Assembly: GCA_009843785.1 (NCBI GenBank)
Contig: VYCT01000216.1
Coordinates: 1-42,154 of the forward strand
DNA length: 42,154 bases
From: Candidatus Poribacteria bacterium
Lineage (GTDB): Bacteria; Poribacteria; WGA-4E; WGA-3G
Reading direction: 5' to 3'
Part shown: piece after piece, positions 18,161 to 26,766 of the stretch
Position numbering within the stretch: position 1 is the stretch's first letter
Layout: every line of letters starts with the position of its first letter
Translations under genes and position numbers: made by a program
The notes under the pieces: model-generated
Told to the model about the DNA's origin: nothing
Databases searched by the model: none
Seen by the model: only the letters and a program-made list of their open reading frames with translations

Positions 18161-19147
18161 ATGAGGAATAATATTCGCCAGAGCAGCTTGGTGGTTGGAC
18201 ACTTGGTCGCTGAACCCGCAACTCGAATGGAAGGTTACCTCAAAGTTGGTACGATGCCTGACGGAACTGCTGTCCGACTGCCTATTGTACTCATCAACGG
18301 GAGGCACCCCGGCAAAACACTTTATATCCAAGCGATTAGCGACGGAGATGAACTCAACGGTATCGCCGTTATTCATAAAATTCTCCGGACAATCACGCCC
18401 GAGCAGTTGCACGGTAAGATTATCGCTGTGGCGATTGTTAACTTCCACGCGTTTCATGCCAAACAGGCCTTCAGTCCTGTAGATAACAGGAAAATGAACC
18501 GCTGTTTCCCGGGCAGGCGCGATGGCACGTCAAGTGAACGGATCGCCTATCATCTTTTCCATCAGGCTGTACAACAAGCAGACTACTGCCTCGATCTGCA
18601 CCAAGGCGGTGTACAGCCGATGATTGATGAAGTGCGTGTCCGCGTTGATCAAAAACATACACTCCACAAGGCGTGTCTCGAACTTGCCCGCGTCTTCGGT
18701 ATCGGACACATTCTCGATCAGAAGGGCCCGAAGGGACAACTCGCGCAAGCAGCACCGGAGGTCGGTATTCCAACGATCGATCCTGAATTGGGTGGAACGC
18801 ACGGATGGGATGCGGCAAGCATCGAAAAAGGCGTGCGCGGCGTGCGCAATGTGCTACAATACTATCAATTTATCTCCGGAACCCCAGAGATTCCTGAGCA
18901 GCAAATCGTTGTCAAAAAATTCGCGACGCTCGTCAGTAATGAAGGCGGTTTTATTTACTATAGAGCAGAATTATATGAGCACCTTACAGCGTCTCAGCCG
19001 GTTGCTGATATTTGCGATGTCTTTGGGAATGTCCGGGAATCCATATCTTCACCCGTTGACGGTGTTTTCTGGGCGAAACCTATCTATCCGATGGTTGCGA
19101 GTGGCGGCACGGTCGGCAAAATCGGCACGCCTATTGGGTATCTCTAA
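18161..19147 (+). CDS. Succinylglutamate desuccinylase/aspartoacylase family protein
   Basis: 'IQAISDGDELNGIAVIHKIL', 'DNRKMNRCFPG', 'DYCLDLHQGG' zinc-site motifs; later 'SPVDGVFWAKPIYPMVASGGTVGKIG'. Confidence 0.88.
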   Translation: MRNNIRQSSLVVGHLVAEPATRMEGYLKVGTMPDGTAVRLPIVLINGRHPGKTLYIQAISDGDELNGIAVIHKILRTITPEQLHGKIIAVAIVNFHAFHAKQAFSPVDNRKMNRCFPGRRDGTSSERIAYHLFHQAVQQADYCLDLHQGGVQPMIDEVRVRVDQKHTLHKACLELARVFGIGHILDQKGPKGQLAQAAPEVGIPTIDPELGGTHGWDAASIEKGVRGVRNVLQYYQFISGTPEIPEQQIVVKKFATLVSNEGGFIYYRAELYEHLTASQPVADICDVFGNVRESISSPVDGVFWAKPIYPMVASGGTVGKIGTPIGYL

Positions 19148-19168
19148 CATCCACGAGGAGGACACGGC

Positions 19169-20479
19169 TTGCACAAACAGAATCGTAAAGCCTTTATAAA
19201 AAAAATGGGGCGAGGGGGTGTTGCTATCTTCGCCAGCGCACCGCCCGCGCGGTGGAACCACGACACCGAATATCTTTATCGTCCGGATCCGAATTTTTAT
19301 TACCTTACAGGGTTTGAAGAACCGGAGTCAATTTGTGTTATCGCACCTGAACATCCGAAGCACCAGTATGTCCTATTTGTGCGTCCGAAAGATAAACAAG
19401 CAGAAATCTGGAACGGCAAGCGCGTCGGTGTTCGAGACGCACGTAGACGCTACGGCGCAGATAAAGCGTATCCGATAGAGAAATTCGATGAAAAAATTGG
19501 GGAATATCTGCAGGACGCGGAACGACTCTACTATACGCTCGGTTCTAATGAAGACGTTGATACCGAGATACTTGCCCGATTTACACGCTCCGTCAAGTCA
19601 AAGGTTCGATCTGGTAAAGGGTTTGATACGCTTGTTGACCCGAGTCCCATTCTTAGCGAGCTGCGACTCATCAAAAATGAGACGGAACTGCAGCGTATCC
19701 GACAGGCAACGGAGATTACGGTCGCCGGTCATGTCGCAGCGATGAAGGCGGTTCGACCTGGACTCTATGAATACCAGTTGGAATCTCTCGTTGAATCCAC
19801 GTTCCGTATGAACGGTGCTGGTGGTGCAGCGTTCCCGACGATCGTCGCAAGTGGTGGAAACGCCACAACGCTCCACTACACCACAAATGACTGCGAAATT
19901 GAGGACGGAAATCTCGTGCTCCTCGACGCAGGCGCGGAGTACGGTCGGTACGCCGGCGACGTAACCCGCACCTTCCCGGCAAGCGGCACCTTCACTGAGG
20001 CACAGCGAGAAATCTATCAGATTGTCCTTGACGCACATAAGACTATTATCGACGGTATCCGTCCAGGTGTTTCTATTGACGAACCGCACCAAAAGTCGAT
20101 TGAATTGTTGACAGAGGGGATGCTAAGTCTCGGTCTTCTAAAGAAGAAGAAAAAAATAGAGAAATTGATAGAGGACGGCGCGTACCGGCAGTTTTACATG
20201 TACCGGATCGGACACATGCTCGGTTTAGATGTACACGACGTCAATTGTGTCCGCGAAGCAAACGGCGATTACAAGACCTTCCAACCCGGAATGGTAATCA
20301 CCATTGAACCGGGGCTCTATGTCGCTGAAGGTACCAAAGGCGTTCCACCGCAGTACTTAGGCATCGGTGTCCGTATAGAGGACGACATCCTTGTCACAGA
20401 ATCCGGCAGCGAAAACCTAACCAGCGGTGTCCCGAAAGAGATTGATGAAGTCGAAGCACTTGTCCGTGGGGCAAAGTAA
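19169..20479 (+). CDS. Xaa-Pro aminopeptidase, M24B (PepP-like)
   Basis: 'RPDPNFYYLTGFEEPES', 'VLLDAGAEYGRYAGDVTRTFP', 'RIGHMLGLDVHDV', 'GMVITIEPGLYV'; TTG start. Confidence 0.93.
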   Translation: MHKQNRKAFIKKMGRGGVAIFASAPPARWNHDTEYLYRPDPNFYYLTGFEEPESICVIAPEHPKHQYVLFVRPKDKQAEIWNGKRVGVRDARRRYGADKAYPIEKFDEKIGEYLQDAERLYYTLGSNEDVDTEILARFTRSVKSKVRSGKGFDTLVDPSPILSELRLIKNETELQRIRQATEITVAGHVAAMKAVRPGLYEYQLESLVESTFRMNGAGGAAFPTIVASGGNATTLHYTTNDCEIEDGNLVLLDAGAEYGRYAGDVTRTFPASGTFTEAQREIYQIVLDAHKTIIDGIRPGVSIDEPHQKSIELLTEGMLSLGLLKKKKKIEKLIEDGAYRQFYMYRIGHMLGLDVHDVNCVREANGDYKTFQPGMVITIEPGLYVAEGTKGVPPQYLGIGVRIEDDILVTESGSENLTSGVPKEIDEVEALVRGAK

Positions 20480-20500
20480 CTGTTCACTCTAATTCGCAAT

Positions 20501-20808
20501 TTGAAGGAGTATGTCATGATTGAAAACTTGAGAACAACAGTAGTAGAGATGAAGGACGTAATCCGCGAAAAATACAAAGCCGAGATTAAGGGTATCTTCG
20601 GTTCCTATGTTCGGAGTGATTTTCACGCAGACAGCGATCTGGATCTCTTGGTAGATTTCGATGACGGTGCCGATCTGATGGATCAGGTCAATCTTCAACG
20701 ATTTTTAGAGGATAAATTGGAATGCAAGATTGATGTAATATCACGACGCTCATGCCGAGAGAAGAAAAACTTCATGCCTCTGTTTTCAACAATGTGATTA
20801 GCCTATGA
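20501..20808 (+). pseudogene. MNT-type nucleotidyltransferase (MntA-like), probable C-terminal frameshift
   Basis: 'GIFGSYVRSDFHADSDLDLLVDF' MNT motif. Open frame stops at 20797, but another frame from about 20746 gives TLMPREEKLHASVFNNVISL*, a better MNT-like tail. Confidence 0.6.
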
Positions 20809-20922
20809 ATATTGTGTGATTATAAAGGCTTGCGGAGGTAGATCTGTGTATTTTTTATATGTGTTGATTAACTGGAAAAAGCTGAAAAACCTGTGTTACA
20901 ATTCTAATAACGGAGGCAACAG

Positions 20923-21489
20923 ATGCCGAAACATGGAATTCCAAAACAAAAAAAGATGAGAGGCATGAACAAGCATCAGAAGAAAGCGCATCGTCGCGGT
21001 GAAGATCGCTTGCGTGGCAACGAAGTTGAATACTATCTTGAACTTGCTTACTCTTCCAACGCGGAGGATCGCGTCGAGGCGATGGACAATCTCTGTCCCT
21101 GTCATGTTCGGAAAAGCATCGACAAAGTTTGGGTGGCACTCTACAAAGGTATGGTCGATCCCGATCTGCGGGTCCGCAGAGCCGCATGGCACACGCTCGA
21201 TGACGGCGGAAACCCGAACGATCCGAGACTCCAACCGCTCCTCGAAAAAATCGCTAAAGAGGAAACCGATGCCAAGTTACGTCAACGCGCACTTGACCTC
21301 ATCGCCGCGACGCGGAAGGTCGAAGATCAGAAAGAAATGTTGTTGGCACAAAAAACGCACACCTTCTCTGGACGCTGTGATTGGTGTGGCGCATCAAATG
21401 TGCCTGTCAGTTATGATTATGAAACAGAGTTTGAAACGAACGGGACCAAACGTTTCGCCTTGGTCTGTGAAGCGTGTGAAACCGTATAG
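20923..21489 (+). CDS. HEAT-repeat protein with C-terminal CxxC...CxxC zinc-binding region
   Basis: 'DPDLRVRRAAWHTLDDGGNPNDPRLQPLLEKIAKEETDAKLRQRALDLI' HEAT-like; 'CDWCG...CEAC'. Confidence 0.6.
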   Translation: MPKHGIPKQKKMRGMNKHQKKAHRRGEDRLRGNEVEYYLELAYSSNAEDRVEAMDNLCPCHVRKSIDKVWVALYKGMVDPDLRVRRAAWHTLDDGGNPNDPRLQPLLEKIAKEETDAKLRQRALDLIAATRKVEDQKEMLLAQKTHTFSGRCDWCGASNVPVSYDYETEFETNGTKRFALVCEACETV

Positions 21490-21548
21490 ACCTCTGGCAG
21501 TTAGGTTTCACGCACGATTTGTAAAGAATAAAGTTTGTGAAAGGTGCT

Positions 21549-22043
21549 ATGGCGACCCAAAACCAATTATTTGAAGGATACACCGATTTCATCGCGACTC
21601 GCGGCGTTAAAGAATATCGCGAGACGATTCCTGTCTGGATAAACGCTGACGATGTTGTGTTAGAAATCGGTTGTGAGTGGGGAACAACGACAACCTTGAT
21701 CGCGCCGCATTGTCAGAAAGTTATCGGCACCGACATCAGTCCTAAATGTATTGAACGTGCAAAGGAAAAGCACCCCGAACTCCATTTTGAGGTGCTTGAC
21801 GGCTTCGATGTCAGAGCAGCGTTAGACCTCGGCGAACCGTTCAGCAAAATTTACATTGATATGTCTGGCATATCAGGCTACAACTCGCTACTTGACACAA
21901 TTGCACTCCTTACGTCGTACGCCACTGTGCTACGTCCAGAGGCGATCATTGTTAAAAGTAGCGCGTTGAAACGTTTCGCTGGACACTGTAATCCGTGGCG
22001 TTCCCCGCCCAAAGAATCTCACACGGTCCCAAACCGCTCTTAA
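21549..22043 (+). CDS. Class I SAM-dependent methyltransferase
   Basis: 'DVVLEIGCEWGTTTTLIAPHCQKVIGTDISPKCIERAK' motif I; ATG21549 or GTG21537. Confidence 0.8.
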   Translation: MATQNQLFEGYTDFIATRGVKEYRETIPVWINADDVVLEIGCEWGTTTTLIAPHCQKVIGTDISPKCIERAKEKHPELHFEVLDGFDVRAALDLGEPFSKIYIDMSGISGYNSLLDTIALLTSYATVLRPEAIIVKSSALKRFAGHCNPWRSPPKESHTVPNRS

Positions 22044-22076
22044 CTCTCACTGCGAGGCAAACTGACAACTCTAAAA
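22042..22076. repeat. Partial heptamer-type repeat, copy D
   Basis: ctctcactgcgaggcaaactgacaactctaaaaaaa, near-identical to the right end of copy E. Confidence 0.6.
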
Positions 22077-22141
22077 AAAAATGAAGGGAAGTTGATTTCA
22101 ATGCAACGAACTAAACAACACCCAAATAAAGTGAGTTTTAT

Positions 22142-22717
22142 ATGATACCAGATGATGTGTACGTACACCAAACGGTAGAGGGTGATGCCGAGGCATTCAA
22201 CGAGCTCGTGAATCGGCATCATTCAAAGATTTATGGGCTCGCATATCGGATGCTCGGTAATCCCGATGATGCCGCCGATGCGACCCAAGAAACATTTTTA
22301 GAAGCATACAAGTCCGTTAAAACGTTCCATTTTCAGTCGCAGTTCGGCACTTGGCTATATCGCATCGGTATCAATACATGCCAGCAGTATATCCGTAAAT
22401 CGCAATCAAACGATCGGAAGCTGACCGCTTACACCAGAGAAGCGGAAATCCATGGGCCCGCTTCTGAGAACGATTCGCCTGAACGCATGGCGATTCAAAC
22501 CGAGCAGAATGAGATCGTTCAAGATGCGATCGGTCAGTTGCCGCCAAAGCAACGCGAGGTTGTCACGCTCTATTACATGCAACACCTCAAGTATCGCGAA
22601 ATTGCGGAGATACTGAAATGTTCAGAAGGCACGGTCGCCTCTCGGTTGAACCAAGCCCTGAAAAATCTCAAGCGGAAGCTGAGCAAATATTATCTCCAAG
22701 GAGGGGTACCACAATGA
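22142..22717 (+). CDS. RNA polymerase sigma factor, ECF family
   Basis: Region 2 'HHSKIYGLAYRMLGNPDDAADATQETFLEAYKSV', region 4 'LPPKQREVVTLYYMQHLKYREIAEILKCSEGTVASRLNQALKNLKRKL'. Confidence 0.95.
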   Translation: MIPDDVYVHQTVEGDAEAFNELVNRHHSKIYGLAYRMLGNPDDAADATQETFLEAYKSVKTFHFQSQFGTWLYRIGINTCQQYIRKSQSNDRKLTAYTREAEIHGPASENDSPERMAIQTEQNEIVQDAIGQLPPKQREVVTLYYMQHLKYREIAEILKCSEGTVASRLNQALKNLKRKLSKYYLQGGVPQ

Positions 22718-23433
22718 ATTGCGAACAGACGCTTAACAATTTGCCTCACTTCGTCGTAGAAGAAAATCCAAAAACGACGGATCGAGTTTCTGCGGGGACG
22801 TCGCAGCGTGCAGTATTGGAACACCTTCGGAGCTGCCCAGAATGTCAGATGGCATACGAAGCGTTGTGGCACACCGCCAGTGTACTGGAGAGCACAGATG
22901 AACCTGTCCCACCACCGGAATTGGCGGGTAACATTCATGCGCGCGTACGCGAACTCCATCAACGGAAGCAACTATCATTTTTTGCGAATCCATTGGCGTG
23001 GTGTCTCAATCGGTTGGCACTGGATTTCTCACCGCGGGTCGTTAACGCTACCGCATTAATTTTTTTGCTCATGGTCACCGGCTTTGGCGCGAAACTTGTG
23101 TTTTTTACAAACCCGCCCGAACCAGATTCTGGCTTGATAGCGATGAAACAGACAATGCTCAATAACATCAGAATCTCCACGGCTCCATGGGCGGTGCTTA
23201 AAGATACTGAAACGCACACGGAAGATGGACGGACATCGCAGCAATCAATAGTGGCTGTCGAAGGTGCGCATAATCACTTCTTTAATCCAACGCGAAATTC
23301 ATCGAAGATATGGCATACGGAGACTCCAGATGCTAACGGACACACGGGTGAAACGAGCGTTGCTAATTATCTACAAAACAAGGTGAGCGAAAAACTAACC
23401 GTGTTTTGGAATAACATTAAAACAGAATTGTAG
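22714..23433 (+). CDS. Anti-sigma factor-like membrane protein (zf-HC2-like)
   Basis: ATGA overlap with the sigma gene; 'LEHLRSCPECQMAYEAL' and one TM segment 'ATALIFLLMVTGFGAKLVFF'. Confidence 0.75.
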   Translation: MNCEQTLNNLPHFVVEENPKTTDRVSAGTSQRAVLEHLRSCPECQMAYEALWHTASVLESTDEPVPPPELAGNIHARVRELHQRKQLSFFANPLAWCLNRLALDFSPRVVNATALIFLLMVTGFGAKLVFFTNPPEPDSGLIAMKQTMLNNIRISTAPWAVLKDTETHTEDGRTSQQSIVAVEGAHNHFFNPTRNSSKIWHTETPDANGHTGETSVANYLQNKVSEKLTVFWNNIKTEL

Positions 23434-23555
23434 GAACGTGAAGATGGATAGGTTCTCCTCAACTTCCCTCTCCTTTGCTGGCGCGGTTTAAAACGGTGTT
23501 GGTGCCGTGTTAATCCGAGATGTTACGACGGCGTATTTCCTAAATACAAATTGTT

Positions 23556-23579
23556 AGGCGAGGTCCTTGTGCCTCGCCT
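23556..23579. repeat. Hairpin (terminator-like or repeat-derived)
   Basis: AGGCGAGG-tccttgtg-CCTCGCCT with flanking AATAC/GTATT. Confidence 0.6.
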
Positions 23580-23631
23580 GTATTATTTATAAGTACAGGG
23601 CTTAGGCAAATTGCGTCCCTCTGAAAAAAGA

Positions 23632-23660
23632 TTGACATATAACCATTTTTCATTTATAAT
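23632..23660 (+). promoter_or_regulatory. Perfect-consensus sigma70 promoter
   Basis: TTGACA-17 nt-TATAAT upstream of the ABC operon. Confidence 0.85.
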
Positions 23661-23698
23661 AACGCAAAATCTGGCACGCTGGAAAGTAAAGTAAGAGA

Positions 23699-24727
23699 AT
23701 GGCCTCAACACAAGAAACATCTTACCAAGAACCGCTTCTGGAAATTTCTGGATTAAAGACAGTCTTCCCAACAGACGATGGCATCGTAAACGCCGTCAAT
23801 GATGTCAGTTTCTCTATTGCACGTGGGCAGACTGTAGGCGTTGTCGGTGAAAGCGGTTGTGGGAAAAGTATCACCGGACTTTCGCTGCTCCAACTCGTAC
23901 CATCGCCGGGCAGAATTGAAGCCGGTGAAATTCTATTTTATCGCAATGGTGGTGACGAACCGTTGGATATTGCACAGGTGCAACCAAAAAGCGAGTTGAT
24001 ACGCCAGATCCGAGGCAACGAAATAGCCATCATTTTCCAGGAACCGATGACCTCGCTGAATCCGGTTTATACCGTTGGAGACCAGATCGCCGAAGCTGTC
24101 GCCTTACATCAACAGGTAGATAAAAAAACTGCCCATGAACGCGCAATTGAGATGCTCGTCCGCGTCGGTATCCCCGCGCCAACACAACGCGTCGATGAGT
24201 ACCCACACCAACTCTCAGGTGGCATGCGTCAACGCGTCATGATCGCAATGGCACTCTGCTGTTCACCGACACTGCTCATTGCAGATGAACCGACGACTGC
24301 GCTTGATGTAACCATCCAAGCACAGGTACTCGGACTTATGCAAGAACTCCAAGCGGAAATGGGGATGGCAATTATGCTTATCACACACGACCTCGGCGTG
24401 ATCGCGGACCTCGCTGATGAGGTGGTCGTCATGTACGCAGGACGTGTCGTTGAAAGAGGGCGCGTTGATGACATCTTCTATAATCCGTTGCATCCGTACA
24501 CACAAGGCTTGCTCAGGTCTATTCCTGTTCTCGGTAGAACGGTGCAGAAAACCTTACCCTCTATACCGGGGACAGTGCCACACCCGCTGGCATTGCCAAC
24601 AGGGTGTTCGTTTCAGCCTCGCTGTCCCGAGCGGATGCCGGAATGTGAGCAGATGCCCGAACTTGAGATAACGAGTGATGGCACGCAAGCTGTGCGATGT
24701 TGGCTTCACGCCGATTCAGCAACATAA
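23699..24727 (+). CDS. Oligopeptide/dipeptide ABC transporter ATP-binding protein (DppD/OppD-like)
   Basis: '[20 protein letters not shown]', '[38 protein letters not shown]', C-terminal '[14 protein letters not shown]'. Confidence 0.94.
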   Translation: MASTQETSYQEPLLEISGLKTVFPTDDGIVNAVNDVSFSIARGQTVGVVGESGCGKSITGLSLLQLVPSPGRIEAGEILFYRNGGDEPLDIAQVQPKSELIRQIRGNEIAIIFQEPMTSLNPVYTVGDQIAEAVALHQQVDKKTAHERAIEMLVRVGIPAPTQRVDEYPHQLSGGMRQRVMIAMALCCSPTLLIADEPTTALDVTIQAQVLGLMQELQAEMGMAIMLITHDLGVIADLADEVVVMYAGRVVERGRVDDIFYNPLHPYTQGLLRSIPVLGRTVQKTLPSIPGTVPHPLALPTGCSFQPRCPERMPECEQMPELEITSDGTQAVRCWLHADSAT

Positions 24728-24822
24728 ACCGCAAACTGCCAAGTACGCTACAAATTAGTCAGAAACCGGTTTTCGACAACGGAGAAAACCGAGCGGAAAC
24801 CCTATATTTAAAAAATAAAAAT

Positions 24823-25818
24823 ATGAAATTGCTTCAGGTGAACGACCTCCGAAAATACTTTCCTATACAGAAAGGGATCTTTCAACGCACCGTCGGTTAT
24901 GTAAAAGCGGTGGACGGGATTAGTTTTGATGTGCAACGCGGCGAAACGCTTGGGCTTGTCGGCGAAAGCGGCTGTGGAAAGACGACTGCAGGCCGATGTC
25001 TCCTCCGGTTAATACCGGCTACCAGTGGCAGTTTCATTTTCGGTGAGGAACAGGTGGATTTGGCGAAATTGACGCACCGCGAGATGCAACCTTTTCGGAA
25101 ACGCATCCAAATGATCTTCCAAGACCCGCATGCGTCGCTCAACCCACGAATGACGGTAGCAGATATCGTCGGGGAACCGATGCGGGTCAATCGGACCGAA
25201 AAAGGGACAGCACTTCAGGATCGGATCGTGGAACTACTTGAATCTGTTGGCTTGCGATCCCAAGATATGCGCCGGTATCCACACGCTTTTAGCGGCGGTC
25301 AACGCCAGCGCATCGGCATCGCGCGGGCGTTAGCACTCCAACCGGAACTTATCGTCGCAGATGAACCTGTCTCAGCGTTAGATGTCTCGGTGCAAGCGCA
25401 AATTCTCAACCTATTGGCAGAACTCCGCGAACAGTTCAATCTCTCTTACATCTTTATCGCACACGATTTGAGCGTTGTCGAACACATCAGTGACCGCGTC
25501 GCAGTCATGTATCTCGGCAAAATTGTAGAGATTAGCGATGCCGAGACGCTCTATCAATCACCGCAGCATCCGTATACAGAGGCGTTAATATCCGCTGTGC
25601 CGCTCCCGGATCCGAATGCGCAGCGGAAACGTGAGCATATTCGCCTTGAGGGGGATGTGCCTGATCCTTCGCAGCCGCCGACTGGCTGCTATTTTCATCC
25701 GCGCTGTCGTTACGCAACCGATCTATGCAAACAGGAAACACCAAAACTCCGAGAAGTTACACCGGGGGTTCAGGTAGCATGTCACCACAGTGATACGTTG
25801 GAGTTACAGGGAGTTTAG
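24823..25818 (+). CDS. Oligopeptide/dipeptide ABC transporter ATP-binding protein (DppF/OppF-like)
   Basis: '[20 protein letters not shown]', '[34 protein letters not shown]'; ATG24823. Confidence 0.94.
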   Translation: MKLLQVNDLRKYFPIQKGIFQRTVGYVKAVDGISFDVQRGETLGLVGESGCGKTTAGRCLLRLIPATSGSFIFGEEQVDLAKLTHREMQPFRKRIQMIFQDPHASLNPRMTVADIVGEPMRVNRTEKGTALQDRIVELLESVGLRSQDMRRYPHAFSGGQRQRIGIARALALQPELIVADEPVSALDVSVQAQILNLLAELREQFNLSYIFIAHDLSVVEHISDRVAVMYLGKIVEISDAETLYQSPQHPYTEALISAVPLPDPNAQRKREHIRLEGDVPDPSQPPTGCYFHPRCRYATDLCKQETPKLREVTPGVQVACHHSDTLELQGV

Positions 25819-25820
25819 CG

Positions 25821-26765
25821 ATGTCAAAGCAGAAAATGTCTCCAGATGAACTCTCAGCATGCAGAAAACGGCTGGAACAAGTATGGAAAAACCGAGTGAT
25901 GGACGAAGGGTTGCTCCATCAGGCATGGCACGCGGCGCATGAGGTCGCTGCACTACTTTACGACGACTTCAACGCAACCCAAGTCTTCGTCTTCGGTTCA
26001 CTCACAGAACCCATGTGGTTCACAAAGGGATCGGATATCGATATCGCTGTGTCCGGCCTCTCCAACGATGCCTACGATAAAGCGTACGGAAAGATCATAT
26101 ATTTCGATGCTCCGTTCAAAATAGATTTCATCAATTTTGATAGGACGAAGGGACTTTTCAGAGAGCGAGTGAAATATCAAGCGATTCCTATCGAAAGGGG
26201 CGTACGTCTTGTATTGTGGCAGACGCTTTATAAACACCTTCAGCGACAGGTTTTTTCGACCGAGGATGGAGATATTTACGAAATGAACCGAAAAAGGTTG
26301 ACACAACGTATTAATGATGAACTTGAAAAAATAGAATCTACCGCTGGTGGCATCACCAAAGCCCTGGAAGATATTGAAGTACTTCCTGTTGCTGCCAGAC
26401 CCTATATACAAGAGTCGATGGAAAAAAAACTTGCTGATGTCTACAACGGTATAGAGAACATTTTTACGAGAGTTGCCCGTGAAGTGGATATGCACGTGCC
26501 GACTGGTGATAGTTGGCATAAGGACCTACTGGCGCAAATGACAGAACAGCGACCAGAACGGCCGCCCGTGATTTCCGAAAATAACTTTCTTCCATTAGGA
26601 ACTCTCTTGAAATTTCGTCATGCGTTCAATAATATCTACGGCGAAGAATTGGTTTATGAAGAAATCGAACCACATGCGAAGTCCATTGACGAACTGTTTG
26701 CAAGCGTATCTCAAGACCTAAATACGTTCACTGACTTCCTCAAAAGGCGTGAAGAGGACGCTTAA
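25821..26765 (+). CDS. MNT nucleotidyltransferase fused to HepT-like HEPN domain
   Basis: 'VFVFGSLTEPMWFTKGSDIDIAVSG' ... 'FKIDFINFD' (MNT), then helical C-terminus with 'LLKFRHAFNNIYGEELVYEEI' resembling the HepT-like 'FRHRFRHVYGFEL' segment. Confidence 0.7.
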   Translation: MSKQKMSPDELSACRKRLEQVWKNRVMDEGLLHQAWHAAHEVAALLYDDFNATQVFVFGSLTEPMWFTKGSDIDIAVSGLSNDAYDKAYGKIIYFDAPFKIDFINFDRTKGLFRERVKYQAIPIERGVRLVLWQTLYKHLQRQVFSTEDGDIYEMNRKRLTQRINDELEKIESTAGGITKALEDIEVLPVAARPYIQESMEKKLADVYNGIENIFTRVAREVDMHVPTGDSWHKDLLAQMTEQRPERPPVISENNFLPLGTLLKFRHAFNNIYGEELVYEEIEPHAKSIDELFASVSQDLNTFTDFLKRREEDA

Positions 26766-26766
26766 A

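Noticed and set aside
22618-23433. ORF-track start at 22618 for the anti-sigma gene
   Set aside because: Overlaps the sigma factor's region 4 coding sequence by 100 nt; ATG22714 gives the usual ATGA coupling and a sensible N-terminus.
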